A DNA stretch of 64,000 nucleotides from assembly GCA_035540375.1 (NCBI GenBank), contig DATLGO010000069.1, positions 19,353 to 83,352 of the forward strand. Reading direction: 5' to 3'. A program made the translations under genes and the position numbers. Positions 39,684 to 48,735 of the stretch are shown here, piece after piece. Origin of the DNA: Candidatus Thermoplasmatota archaeon (lineage in GTDB: Archaea > Thermoplasmatota > SW-10-69-26 > JACQPN01 > JAJPHT01). Positions within the stretch are counted from its first letter, which is position 1. Every line of letters starts with the position of its first letter. The notes under the pieces were generated by a model that was not told where the DNA came from, ran no database searches, and saw nothing but the letters and a program-made list of their open reading frames with translations.

Positions 39684-41456
39684 TCAGAACATGCTCGGCT
39701 CGCGGTACTCGCCGAAGACCTCGACCATCGCGGCGCGCAACTCGCCGAGCGTCGCGTAGGCGCGGGTGGCCTCGAGGAGGTGGGGCATGAGGTTCTCGCC
39801 CTCCTTCTCCTGGGCGGCCTGGAGGCGGTTGAGCGCCGTCTCGACGCGCTTCGCGTCGCGGCGGGCCTTCGTTTCGCGGAGCCTGCGGAGCTGCTTCGCC
39901 TCGAGCTCGGGGCCGATCTTGAGGATCTCCGGCGGGGGCTCGGGGATGCGGTACTCGTTCACGCCGACGATGACGCGGTCCTTGCGCTCGATCTCCTTCA
40001 CGTACCGGTAGGAGGCGTCCGCGATCTCCTTCTGGAAGAAGCCCTTCTCGATGCCCGCGACGACGCCGCCGATCTTCTCGATGCGGTCGAAGTACTTGCG
40101 GGCGTCCTCCTCCATCTGGTCCGTGAGGGCCTCGACGAAGTAGGACCCGCCGAGGGGGTCGATCGTGTTCGCGACGCCCGACTCGTGGGCGAGGATCTGC
40201 TGGGTGCGCAGCGCGATGCGGACCGCCTTCTCCGTCGGGAGCGCGAGCGCCTCGTCGAAGGAGTTCGTGTGGAGCGACTGGGTGCCGCCGAGGACGGCCG
40301 CGAGCGCCTGCACCGCGGTGCGGACGATGTTGATCTCGGGCTGCTCGGCGCTGCACGAGACGCCCGCGGTCTGCGTGTGGAAGCGCAGGAGCCACGAGCG
40401 CGGGTTCTCGGCGCCGATCTCGTTCTTCATGAAGTCCGCCCAGATGCGGCGCGCGGCGCGGAACTTCGCGACCTCCTCGAAGAGGTCGTTGTGCGAGTTG
40501 AAGAAGAACGACAGGCGCGGCGCGAAGTCGTCGGGGTCCATCCCGCGCGCCTTGCCCATGCGCACGTACGTCATGCCGTTCGCGAGCGTGAACGCGAGCT
40601 CCTGCACGGCGGTCGAGCCGGCCTCGCGGATGTGGTAGCCCGAGATCGAAACGGTGTTCCAGCGCGGCACCTGCTTCGACCCGAACTCGAAGGTGTCGAG
40701 CACGAGCCTCAGGCTCGGCGCGGGCGGGAAGATGAACATCTTCTGCGCCTGATATTCCTTCAGGATGTCGTTCTGGATGGTGCCGCCGAGGCTCGCGAGC
40801 GGGAAGCCGCGCTTCTCGGCCGCGGCGAGGTACATCGCCCACACCATCGCGGCGGGGCCGTTGATCGTCATCGAGACGGTGACGTCGTCGAGCGGGATGC
40901 CGTCGAAGAGCGTCTCCATGTCGGCCATCGTGTCGATCGCGACGCCGACCTTCCCGACCTCTCCCTCGCTGAAGCTGTGGTCGGAGTCGAAGCCCTGGAG
41001 CGTGCAGAAGTCGAACGCGGTCGAGAGTCCCGTCTGCCCCTGCGAGAGGAGGTACTTGAAGCGCTGGTTCGTCTCCTCGGCGGTGCCGAAGCCCGCGAAC
41101 TGCCGCATCGTCCAGAGGCGGCCGCGGTACATCGTGGGATGGATGCCGCGCGTGTAGGGGAACTCGCCCGGCATCCCGAGCTTCTCCGCGGGGTCCCAGT
41201 CCGCGAGGTCCCACGGACCGTACAGGCGGTCGATGGGCGCGGAAGACGTCGTGACGAACGTCTTCTGGCGCTCGGGCGACTTCTTCGCGAAGGGCTCGAG
41301 CACCTCGCGCTCCCACCGTGCAAGGGCTTCGGGCGACGCGAGCGAGCGCGTCTTCGAGGCGCGCTTCGGCGCGGCGCGGGCCTTCGGCTTCGCGACGGGC
41401 TTCTTCGTCGGCTTCGCCTTCGCCTTCTTCGAGGGCCTCGCGCGCTTCGCGGCCAT
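39684..41456 (-). CDS. mcmA1: Methylmalonyl-CoA mutase large (catalytic) subunit with lysine-rich N-terminal extension
   Basis: 590 residues. Residues 39-590 form the catalytic TIM barrel of archaeal/bacterial MCM large subunit: [40 protein letters not shown] and [10 protein letters not shown] are hallmarks. The cobalamin-binding subunit is separate and not in the window. Residues 1-38 are Lys/Ala/Pro-rich ([19 protein letters not shown]), unlike other MCMs, and resemble a histone H1-type tail. A TATA-like CTTCAAATACCG lies about 26 bases before the ATG. It interconverts methylmalonyl- and succinyl-CoA, in propionate or branched amino-acid breakdown. Confidence 0.92.
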   Translation of the reverse strand: MAAKRARPSKKAKAKPTKKPVAKPKARAAPKRASKTRSLASPEALARWEREVLEPFAKKSPERQKTFVTTSSAPIDRLYGPWDLADWDPAEKLGMPGEFPYTRGIHPTMYRGRLWTMRQFAGFGTAEETNQRFKYLLSQGQTGLSTAFDFCTLQGFDSDHSFSEGEVGKVGVAIDTMADMETLFDGIPLDDVTVSMTINGPAAMVWAMYLAAAEKRGFPLASLGGTIQNDILKEYQAQKMFIFPPAPSLRLVLDTFEFGSKQVPRWNTVSISGYHIREAGSTAVQELAFTLANGMTYVRMGKARGMDPDDFAPRLSFFFNSHNDLFEEVAKFRAARRIWADFMKNEIGAENPRSWLLRFHTQTAGVSCSAEQPEINIVRTAVQALAAVLGGTQSLHTNSFDEALALPTEKAVRIALRTQQILAHESGVANTIDPLGGSYFVEALTDQMEEDARKYFDRIEKIGGVVAGIEKGFFQKEIADASYRYVKEIERKDRVIVGVNEYRIPEPPPEILKIGPELEAKQLRRLRETKARRDAKRVETALNRLQAAQEKEGENLMPHLLEATRAYATLGELRAAMVEVFGEYREPSMF

Positions 41457-41547
41457 GCCTGGGGGATTCAGGCCTCGGTATTTGAAGCTGCCCGCGACCC
41501 GGGTCGCGGCGCGGTACTTTCATGGCCGCGCGGCCCGTTCGACGGAC

Positions 41548-42675
41548 GTGCGCCCCCTCGCCGGTCTCCTCGTGGTGGACCTCACGCGGCTCCTTCCCGG
41601 GCCGTTTGCGACGCAGCTCCTCGCGGACCTCGGGGCGCGCGTCGTGAAGATCGAGGAGCCCGACCTCGGCGACTACGCGCGATGGATGCCGCCCGAGGTC
41701 GAGGGCCACGGGCACGCGTTCACCGCGATCAACCGCGGAAAGGAATCCGTCGCGCTCGACCTCAAGGATCCGGAGGCGCAGGAGGCGCTGCGGCGTCTCG
41801 TCGCGATGGCCGACGTCCTCGTCGAGTCGTTCCGCCCCGGCGTCCTCGCGCGCCTCGGTCTCGCGCCGGACGCGCTCCTCGCCGCGAACCCGCGGCTCGT
41901 CGTCGCGTCCATGAGCGGCTACGGCGCGACGGGCCCCCTCGCGGAGGCGCCGGGCCACGACCTGAACTACCAGGCGCTCGCCGGGATCGTGGCGCTGAAC
42001 GGCGACGCGCGCCCGCTTCCGCCCGCGGCGCAGACGGCGGACATGGCGGGCGCGCTCTACGCGGTCGTCGCGATCCTCGCCGCGCTCCGCGAGCGCGACC
42101 GCTCGGGCCGCGGCCGTGTCCTCGACCTCGCGCTCTACGACGCGGCGGTCGCGGTGAACGTGCTCGCCCTCGAGCGCGCGCGGGCGGGCGACGCGCAGCG
42201 TCTGGGCGAAAGCGAGCTTGCGGGCGCCCTGCCCGCCTACGGGGTGTACGAGGCCTCGGACGGAGGCCACGTCGCCCTCGCGGCCCTCGAGGGCAAGTTC
42301 TGGGAGCGCTTCGCGCGCGCGGTCGGCCGGGAGGATTGGATCGAGCGCCACCTCGACCGCTCGGACGCGTTCCGCGCGGACGTCGCCGCCGTCTTCCGGA
42401 CGCGGCCGCGCGACGTCTGGGTGGACCTCCTCGTGGGCGCGGGCGTCCCCGCAACCCCCGTGCTCGCGCCCGGGGAGGCGCTCGCGCACCCGCACGCGAG
42501 GGCGCGCGGCGTCGGGTCGCCCGGGGCCCCGCTCGGTCTTGCGCCGCGGGGCCGCGCCCCGACGCTCGGCGAGCACACGGAGAAGGTCCTCCGGGAGGCG
42601 GGCCTCGAGGGTGTCGCGCTCGACCGGCTCCTCGCGCGCGCGTCCGTGCGCGCGTCCCTTCGGGAACCTATTTAG
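41548..42675 (+). CDS. CaiB/BaiF family CoA-transferase (class III)
   Basis: 375 residues. LLVVDLTRLLPGPFATQLLADLGARVVKIEEP from about residue 7 is the family signature, and residue D in GHDLNYQA near 142 is the catalytic aspartate. Members move CoA between acids or racemise alpha-methylacyl-CoA. Divergent from methylmalonyl-CoA mutase, so a role in methyl-branched acyl-CoA or dicarboxylate metabolism is likely. The GTG start is supported by GTACTTTC about 26 bases upstream. Substrate not determined. Confidence 0.85.
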   Translation: MRPLAGLLVVDLTRLLPGPFATQLLADLGARVVKIEEPDLGDYARWMPPEVEGHGHAFTAINRGKESVALDLKDPEAQEALRRLVAMADVLVESFRPGVLARLGLAPDALLAANPRLVVASMSGYGATGPLAEAPGHDLNYQALAGIVALNGDARPLPPAAQTADMAGALYAVVAILAALRERDRSGRGRVLDLALYDAAVAVNVLALERARAGDAQRLGESELAGALPAYGVYEASDGGHVALAALEGKFWERFARAVGREDWIERHLDRSDAFRADVAAVFRTRPRDVWVDLLVGAGVPATPVLAPGEALAHPHARARGVGSPGAPLGLAPRGRAPTLGEHTEKVLREAGLEGVALDRLLARASVRASLREPI

Positions 42676-42677
42676 CC
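42667..42677 (+). promoter_or_regulatory. TATA box for signal peptidase
   Basis: CCTATTTAGCC centred about 28 bases before the ATG at 42701; it overlaps the stop codon of the CoA-transferase gene. Confidence 0.5.
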
Positions 42678-42700
42678 GCCCCCGGCATCCCGACGATGAC

Positions 42701-43684
42701 ATGGCCCGGTCCCTGCCCCCGGTGGCGAAGGACGCGCTCATCCTCGTCGGCACCTTCGTCGTCGTGCTCGGGGGTCTCTACCTCTACACGGGCCTCTGGC
42801 CGCCCGCGGTCATCGTCGAGTCGGGCTCGATGATGCACCGCGAGGACGAGGTCGTGGTGGTTCCGCTCCTGCGGTCCTACGGTCGCGTCGGCACCATCGA
42901 TCCCGGGGATCTCGTCTTCGTGAAGAAGGTGAACGGGAAGGACGACGTCGAGACGTGGGCCATGGGCGGCGACGTCTACTACGGCAAATCGGGCGACGTC
43001 ATCGTCTACTACAAGCTCGGCAACCGGAAGACGACGCCCATCATCCACCGCGCGATCGCGTACGTGGACGTCGTCGAGCAGTCCGGCAGGACGTACTACG
43101 ACGTGAAGTGGCAGCCCGGCGCGACGTGCCCCGGAGGCTCGACGAGGACGAAGGCCGACACGTGCCGGTTCGGCGAGAACGGCGTGAGCCTTCCCGCGGC
43201 CGGCGTCGCGAACTACCAGCCGCGGCGAAGCGGTTTCATCACGAAGGGCGACAACCCCGTCACGAATTCGCGCGCCGACCAGCAGTCGGGCCTTTCCGAC
43301 ATCGTGCAGCCCGAATGGATCGAGGGGAAGGCGCGAAGCGAGGTCCCGTGGCTCGGCCTCATCAAGCTCGCCATCTCGCCCGACTACAACGAACCCCAGT
43401 GCGCGACGAGCCGGAGCGGCTTCCTCCTCTTCGAGGCCTCGAAGTCCTCGGCATGCCGCGGCTGGATCGGTTTCGGGAAGGCCTACGCGCCGCAGGACCT
43501 GTGGGTCATGCTCATCCTCACGCTCGGCCTCCTCATCGGCGGTCCCATCGCCTTCGACGCGGCGCGCGCCCACTGGCAGCGCACCCGCGGGGGCGGCGGC
43601 GCCGCGCCCGCCGTCGAGTCGACGTCGACCGCGCCTCCGCCCGCGGAACCGCCCTCGGGCGCTCCCCCGGATCGCGAGCCGTGA
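42701..43684 (+). CDS. Signal peptidase I (S26B, archaeal/ER type)
   Basis: 327 residues. An N-terminal membrane helix (about 11-30) is followed by catalytic Ser43 in ESGSMM, His116 in IIHRAI replacing the bacterial Lys, and acidic residues in TKGDNPVTNSRAD (D185, D194). A second membrane helix lies near 270-290, with a Pro-rich cytoplasmic tail. It releases signal peptides from exported proteins, of which this window holds many. ATG 42701 is at leaderless distance from a TATA box. It overlaps the downstream zinc gene by one base (TGATG). Confidence 0.88.
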   Translation: MARSLPPVAKDALILVGTFVVVLGGLYLYTGLWPPAVIVESGSMMHREDEVVVVPLLRSYGRVGTIDPGDLVFVKKVNGKDDVETWAMGGDVYYGKSGDVIVYYKLGNRKTTPIIHRAIAYVDVVEQSGRTYYDVKWQPGATCPGGSTRTKADTCRFGENGVSLPAAGVANYQPRRSGFITKGDNPVTNSRADQQSGLSDIVQPEWIEGKARSEVPWLGLIKLAISPDYNEPQCATSRSGFLLFEASKSSACRGWIGFGKAYAPQDLWVMLILTLGLLIGGPIAFDAARAHWQRTRGGGGAAPAVESTSTAPPPAEPPSGAPPDREP

Positions 43685-44010
43685 TGCCCGACCCGACCGA
43701 GGAGGAGATGCTCGCCATCCTCGCGGCGGACCTCGCCGAGGCCAAGGGCGAAGACGACCCGCGGGTAGGCCGCGAAGGCGAGCCGTGCCCGCACTGCGGC
43801 GAGCCCGCGAACGCGTTCGACGCCTGCTCCGCGTGCGGCGAGGAGGGTTGCCTGCCGCGCGACGACTGGATGCCCGGCGAGGCGGATTGCTGCCTCACGC
43901 GGTGCGCGCGGTGCGCATTCGAGATCCACCTCGACTGCGGGAGCGCGGACCACACGGGAAACCTCCTCTGCCCGACCTGCCGGCCGCAGGGCTGGGACGA
44001 GTTGGACTGA
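43684..44010 (+). CDS. Cysteine-rich zinc-finger protein
   Basis: 108 residues, with 14 cysteines grouped as CPHC, CSACGEEGC, CCLTRCARC, LDC and CPTC, plus an HLDC pair. The spacing suggests two or three zinc sites in a RING or PHD-like cross-brace arrangement. No family recognised. The acidic N-terminus (EEEMLAILAADLAEAKGEDD) resembles helical interaction segments. It shares a TGATG junction with the signal peptidase. Confidence 0.7.
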   Translation: MPDPTEEEMLAILAADLAEAKGEDDPRVGREGEPCPHCGEPANAFDACSACGEEGCLPRDDWMPGEADCCLTRCARCAFEIHLDCGSADHTGNLLCPTCRPQGWDELD

Positions 44011-46020
44011 TCACTCGCCCTTGAATTCGGGCTTGCGCTTCTGGAACATCGCCGCGATGCCCTCGAGCGCGTCCTCCGAGCCCGCGAGGAGGCCGAACCC
44101 CGCGGCCTCGGCCTCCATGCCGGCGAGGATGTCGGTCGTGGGCGCCATGTTGAGGAGCTGCTTGGTGCGGGCGAGCGCGAGCGGCGCGCGCGTCGCGAGG
44201 TCGGCCGCGAAGGCGCGCGCATCCGCGGCGAACGTCTCGTTCTCGAACACGCGGTGGACGAGGCCGAGGCGGAGCGCCTCCTCCGCATCGAAGCGATTCC
44301 CGAGGAGCGCGATCTCCTTCGCGCGCGCGAGGCCCACGAGCTTCGGCAGGCGCTGGGTGCCGCCCATCGCGGGAAGGAGCCCGAGCGTCACCTCGGGGAG
44401 CGCGAGCTTCGCGCGTCGAGCCGCGACGCGAAAGTCCGCGGGAAGCGCGAGCTCGAGGCCGCCGCCGAGGGCGTGGCCGTTCAGCGCCGCGACGACGGGT
44501 TTCCCGAGCTTCTCCATCTTGACGCACAGCAGGTGGCCCTTGCGCGCAAGGCGCGCCGCGTTCGCGGGCGTGAGCCCGCCGTCCGCGAGGTCCGCGCCCG
44601 CGCAGAACGCCTTGTCGCCGGACCCCGTGAGGAGCACCACGCGCACGCGGGGGTCGGCCTCCATCGCGTCGAGCGCGGCCGAGAGGTCGTCGATGAGCCG
44701 CTCGTTGATCGCGTGGAGGCGGTGCGGGCGGTTGAGCGTGAGGACGCCGACGCGCGCGGCATCATCCACCTCGACGAGGAGCGTCTCGTAGGCGGCGGGC
44801 GCGCCCCCGGCCGTCGCGGCCTTCGGGCCGTGGTCGTGGAAACCGAGGCCGGACTTCGCGCCGAGGTTGCCTTCCTCCACGAGTTCCTTCAGGATCTCCG
44901 CGGGCTTCGTGATCGGGTGCGCCGTGGACTTGTAAAGGCCATCGAGCGCCGCGAGCACGTCGTCGAGGCCCGTCGCGTCGGCCCACTCGAGCGGGCCCTT
45001 CGGGAACGCGCAGCCGAGACGCATCGCGCGGTCGATCTCCGCCGCGTCCGCGACGCCCTCGTCGAGGAGCTTCGCGGCCTCGTTCGCGACGATCGAGAGG
45101 ATGAACTTCGGCTCGAACGTCTTCGCCGCCTCCGCGTCGACGCGCTCGACGACGCGGTTGTCCTTCCACGTGTAGAAGCCCTTCCCCGTCTTCTTGCCGA
45201 GGTCGCCGCGCTCGACGCGCTCCCGCATCGACTTGAACGGCGCGTAGCCGGGTCCGAGCCGCGCCGCGATGTAGTTCGACGCGTGGAAGCCGACGTCGAG
45301 GCCCGTGTAGTCCGCGAGCTCGAACGGTCCCATCGGGAAGCCGGCCTTGAACTTCATCGCGGCGTCGATGGTCTCGACGGTCGCGATGCGGTGCTCGAGC
45401 GCCATGATCGACGCGCCGACCCAGGTGCCGATGAGACGGCTCGTCACGAACCCGGGCGAGTCGCGCTTGAGGACGACGGTCTCCTTGCCGAGCTTCCGCG
45501 AAAACGCGTCCGCCGCGGCGACGGTCTCGCGCGTCGTCGTCGCGCCCGGGATGATCTCGACGAGCGTCATGAGGAGGACGGGATTGAAGAAATGGAGGCC
45601 GACGACGCGCGACGGGTCCGCGAGCTTTTCGCCGATCTCCGTGATCCGCATCGTGCTCGTGTTCGAGGCGAGGATCGCGTGCGCGGGCGCGTGCGCCTCC
45701 GCTTCGGCGAACACCTTGCGCTTGAGGTCGAGGCTCTCGGGCACGGCTTCGATCACGAGATCCGTGTCCGCAAGGGCCGCCTTCGCGTCGGTCGTGGCCG
45801 CGATGCGGCCGAAGGCGAGATCGGCGGTTTCGCGCGCGAGCGTCTGGTGCTTCACGAGCTTCTCGAGGCTCCAGCGGACCTTCTCCATCGCCTTCGCGAG
45901 CTGCGTCTCCGAAACGTCGCGCAATCGGACGTCGAAGCCCCTGATCGCGGCGAGCTCCGCGATGCCGTGACCCATGTCGCCCGCGCCGAGGACCGTGACC
46001 GTTCGGATCTCCCGAGCCAT
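44011..46020 (-). CDS. 3-hydroxyacyl-CoA dehydrogenase / enoyl-CoA hydratase fusion
   Basis: 669 residues. Residues 1-390 are the dehydrogenase: VTVLGAGDMGHGIAELAA for NAD, LHFFNPV and SPGFVTSRLIGTW, then a second helical part. Residues about 405-669 are the enoyl-CoA hydratase with oxyanion loops CAGADLADGG and GHALGGGLELAL and the catalytic acids in LELALPAD and ALPEVTLGLLP. It does two steps of beta-oxidation. Order (dehydrogenase first) is that of archaeal enzymes, opposite to bacterial FadB. A TATA box at about 46050-46060 on the minus strand supports the ATG. Confidence 0.92.
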   Translation of the reverse strand: MAREIRTVTVLGAGDMGHGIAELAAIRGFDVRLRDVSETQLAKAMEKVRWSLEKLVKHQTLARETADLAFGRIAATTDAKAALADTDLVIEAVPESLDLKRKVFAEAEAHAPAHAILASNTSTMRITEIGEKLADPSRVVGLHFFNPVLLMTLVEIIPGATTTRETVAAADAFSRKLGKETVVLKRDSPGFVTSRLIGTWVGASIMALEHRIATVETIDAAMKFKAGFPMGPFELADYTGLDVGFHASNYIAARLGPGYAPFKSMRERVERGDLGKKTGKGFYTWKDNRVVERVDAEAAKTFEPKFILSIVANEAAKLLDEGVADAAEIDRAMRLGCAFPKGPLEWADATGLDDVLAALDGLYKSTAHPITKPAEILKELVEEGNLGAKSGLGFHDHGPKAATAGGAPAAYETLLVEVDDAARVGVLTLNRPHRLHAINERLIDDLSAALDAMEADPRVRVVLLTGSGDKAFCAGADLADGGLTPANAARLARKGHLLCVKMEKLGKPVVAALNGHALGGGLELALPADFRVAARRAKLALPEVTLGLLPAMGGTQRLPKLVGLARAKEIALLGNRFDAEEALRLGLVHRVFENETFAADARAFAADLATRAPLALARTKQLLNMAPTTDILAGMEAEAAGFGLLAGSEDALEGIAAMFQKRKPEFKGE

Positions 46021-46103
46021 GACCGATCGACGGGCGATCCTTCCGCGCGGCGATAAAGGCGCGCTCCCCGGATTCCCTCCGGCGGGTGACGCGGGGCGGG
46101 TGC

Positions 46104-46112
46104 AGCTTTAAG
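46104..46112 (+). promoter_or_regulatory. TATA box for Bat-type regulator
   Basis: GCTTTAAGG centred about 28 bases before the GTG at 46137. Confidence 0.5.
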
Positions 46113-46136
46113 GCGCGGGGGCCGCCTTGGTGGCGC

Positions 46137-46880
46137 GTGCTCACCGAGTTCCGCGTCGTGCTCGCGCACGACTGCCTCCTCGCGACGCTCACGCGCGAGA
46201 ACCCCGCGCTTCGCATGCAGGAGTGGTGCAACCGCGCGGTCGAGGTCATCCAGGCGACGGGGCCCGAGGACGTGCGCGAGGACGTCGTACGGCGGCTCAA
46301 GGAGGAGGGGAGCACGTTCTACTTCACGGAGAACACGGGCTCGCGCCTCGACCTCCTGCGGAAGTGCCGGTGCATGGAGTACCATTCGCTCCTCTACCGG
46401 CTCGAGAGCCTCGGCTGCATGCCGCTCTATCCCGTCACGTACGAGAAGGGCGAGGAGTCGTTCCGCTTCCTCACCTTCGAACCCGGTCAGGCCGAGAACT
46501 TCCTCAAGGAGCTCGCGGACGAGGGCCATTACCGGCTCCTCGGGAAGCGTCTGCGCGAGACGAACGAGGTGCCGCGGCTCCTCGTGACGACGACGGAGGA
46601 TCTCTTCGACGGCCTTTCCGACGTGCAAGCCGACCTTCTCCGCTTCGCATTCGAGCGCGGCTACTACGACTCGCCGCGCCGCGTCACGACGGAGGCGCTC
46701 GCGAAGGCGAAGGGCCTCGCGCGCTCCACGCTCGAGGAGCACCTGCGGAAGGGCGAATCGCGCCTCGTCGGCAACGCGGCGCCGCTCCTCGAAGCGTGGC
46801 GGCAGCCGCCCGAGAAGGAAGCGAAGGCCAAAAGCGCGAAGTCCAAGGCGCCCAAGCGGGGCGGTGCGCGCGACGCCTGA
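46137..46880 (+). CDS. Bacterio-opsin activator (Bat)-type HTH transcriptional regulator
   Basis: 247 residues. Residues 1-150 form a Bat-like sensor part without a clear PAS domain, and LSDVQADLLRFAFERGYYDSPRRVTTEALAKAKGLARSTLEEHLRKGESRL (about residues 162-211) is the HTH_10 domain common in euryarchaea. Residues 225-247 are a Lys/Ala tail (EAKAKSAKSKAPKRGG) that could add non-specific DNA binding. The GTG start is set by the TATA box. Target genes unknown. The downstream gene overlaps its 3' end. Confidence 0.8.
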   Translation: MLTEFRVVLAHDCLLATLTRENPALRMQEWCNRAVEVIQATGPEDVREDVVRRLKEEGSTFYFTENTGSRLDLLRKCRCMEYHSLLYRLESLGCMPLYPVTYEKGEESFRFLTFEPGQAENFLKELADEGHYRLLGKRLRETNEVPRLLVTTTEDLFDGLSDVQADLLRFAFERGYYDSPRRVTTEALAKAKGLARSTLEEHLRKGESRLVGNAAPLLEAWRQPPEKEAKAKSAKSKAPKRGGARDA

Positions 46881-47352
46881 CGGCTGGCGCGCCGCGATGC
46901 GCGCGCGGGGCCATTGGCACGACTTCGGCGACCACGCGCTGCTCTACCAGGTCTCGATCGACCCGGCCGTGCCGCCCGAATGGAAGGTGGACGGCATGGC
47001 GGCGCTCACCTTCCGCCTCGCCGAGGACGACGAAGGACGCCTTCTTCTCGCGACAAGCCTCGCGCTCCCGGTCGTGCTCCGCATCGGCGCGCGATTCGGC
47101 CTCGACGAGGCCGAGTCCGTCGCCTTCGTGGACTCGCACGAGCGGATGCACGTCCATCTCCAGCTCGACGGCGTGAGCGAGGAGCGCGAGGAGGAGGCGA
47201 GCCGGTTCGTGGACGCCGTGTGGCTCGCGCTCCGGCACCCGCGCGCGGCCGCGATGCTCGAAGCGGGACCGTTCGGGCTCGTGACCCGCGTCGGGCCGGC
47301 GTTCTGGGAGGAGCTGCTCCTCGAGGATCAGGCGAGCTTCCAGAACTTGTAG
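46864..47352 (+). CDS. Conserved protein of unknown function
   Basis: 162 residues from GTG 46864, overlapping the regulator stop by 17 bases; ATG 46897 is an alternative. Predicted alpha/beta with ALPVVLRIGARFGLDEAE and HERMHVHLQLDGVSE; no motif recognised. Its stop lies inside the convergent SHMT gene by about 25 bases. Probably coupled to the Bat-type regulator and may modulate it. Confidence 0.6.
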   Translation: MRATPDGWRAAMRARGHWHDFGDHALLYQVSIDPAVPPEWKVDGMAALTFRLAEDDEGRLLLATSLALPVVLRIGARFGLDEAESVAFVDSHERMHVHLQLDGVSEEREEEASRFVDAVWLALRHPRAAAMLEAGPFGLVTRVGPAFWEELLLEDQASFQNL

Positions 47353-48629
47353 GCGGGCGTGCCCTCCTCGAAGCAGTAGTGGACGCCGCGGTAGGCCTTG
47401 CGGAACTCCGCGACGCGCTCGGCGACCTTCGCCGGGTCCTGCTTCTTCGCGACGGTGTCGACGATGAACTGCGCGACGTCGACCATCGCGTTCTCGCGCA
47501 TGCCGATGCGCGTCATCTCCTGCGTGCCGAGGCGAAGGCCCGACGGGTGGAGCGCGCTCGTGTCGCCCGGGAGCATGTTCATGTTGGTGATGACGCCGGC
47601 CTGCTCGAGGGCCTCCGCCGCCCACTTGCCGCCGCCGTGCTCCTTCACGTCCACGACGACCTGGTGCGACTCCGTGAAGCCGCGCTTCTCGCCGAGCACG
47701 CGGATGCCGCGCTCGTGGAGCGCCTGCGCGAGGGCCTTCGAGTTGCGGATGATCTGATCCGCGTACGCGCGCCCGTACTCGAGGTGCTCGGCGAACGCGA
47801 CCGCCTTCGCGGCCAGGTGATGAAGGTGGTGCGACGAGACGGTGCCCGGGAAGACGGCGCGGTCGAGCTTGCGCGCGGCCGTCCCCTGCGTCTCGAGGTC
47901 CGCGGGATCCCAGTCCGCGAGGACCACGGCGCCCTGCGGGCCGGGGAGCGTCTTGTGCGTGGAGCCCGTGATGAAGTCCGCGCCCTCGCGCAGCGGGTCC
48001 TGGAAGCGGCCGCCCGCGATGAGGCCCATGACGTGCGCGCCGTCGTACATGACAGTCGCGCCAACCTCGTGGGCCGCGGCGGCGGCCTCCTTGAGGGGCG
48101 TCGGGAAGAGGTACATGCTCTGGCCGAAGACGACGAGCTTGGGCTTCGCCTCGCGGATGAGCTTCACGGTGGCGGGCACGTCGATCGTCATCTGGTCGCG
48201 GTCCCACGGGTACGTGAGGATGTTGAGGCCGCGCACGCCCGCGCCGCCGAACTTTGCGTGCGAGATGTGGCCGCCGTCCGCGGTGTCGACCGCCGTGATG
48301 GTGTCGCCGGGCTTCGTCATCGCCGCGAAGGCCGCGATGTTCGCCTCCGTGCCGGAGACGGGCCGGACGTCGGCGAACTTGACCCGCCAGAGCTTGCGCG
48401 CGAGGTCCGCGCAGAGCCGCTCGACCTCGTCGATGTACGTGAGGCCCTGGTAGTAGCGCTTGCCGGGGTGTCCCTCGGCGTAGCGGTCGTGGAAGTCGCA
48501 CGCGAGGAGCCTGCGGGCGAGGGGCGAGATGAGGTTCTCGCTCGCGATCATCGGGATCGAGCGGTCGAACCACTGCGTGTGCTTCTCCACGAGGCCCAGG
48601 ACCTTGTCCGCGTCGCTCCGTCCGCTCAC
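47328..48629 (-). CDS. glyA: Serine hydroxymethyltransferase
   Basis: 433 residues. PLP lysine in GSTHKTLPGPQGA near residue 234; ASENLIS at 29 and YAEGHPGKRYYQG near 51 are SHMT marks. It converts serine and a tetrahydropterin to glycine and a one-carbon unit, feeding purine, glycine and methionine supply. The GTG at 48629 is preferred because a TATA-like GCTTTTACGG (about 48660-48671, minus strand) lies roughly 35 bases upstream; an open frame reaches 48737. Confidence 0.93.
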   Translation of the reverse strand: MSGRSDADKVLGLVEKHTQWFDRSIPMIASENLISPLARRLLACDFHDRYAEGHPGKRYYQGLTYIDEVERLCADLARKLWRVKFADVRPVSGTEANIAAFAAMTKPGDTITAVDTADGGHISHAKFGGAGVRGLNILTYPWDRDQMTIDVPATVKLIREAKPKLVVFGQSMYLFPTPLKEAAAAAHEVGATVMYDGAHVMGLIAGGRFQDPLREGADFITGSTHKTLPGPQGAVVLADWDPADLETQGTAARKLDRAVFPGTVSSHHLHHLAAKAVAFAEHLEYGRAYADQIIRNSKALAQALHERGIRVLGEKRGFTESHQVVVDVKEHGGGKWAAEALEQAGVITNMNMLPGDTSALHPSGLRLGTQEMTRIGMRENAMVDVAQFIVDTVAKKQDPAKVAERVAEFRKAYRGVHYCFEEGTPAYKFWKLA

Positions 48630-48735
48630 CGGCGCACCCGGCCGCCCAACGGAAGGGTTCCGTAAAAGCATTCGCCCTGCCGGGTTCGAGCGTTGATCCA
48701 GAAGCGGGAATCCCGGGCCGGTCCGCGCGCCGCGC

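Noticed and set aside
39024..42833. 1269-residue plus-strand reading frame
   Set aside because: Runs antisense to the metalloprotease and methylmalonyl-CoA mutase; no domain seen.
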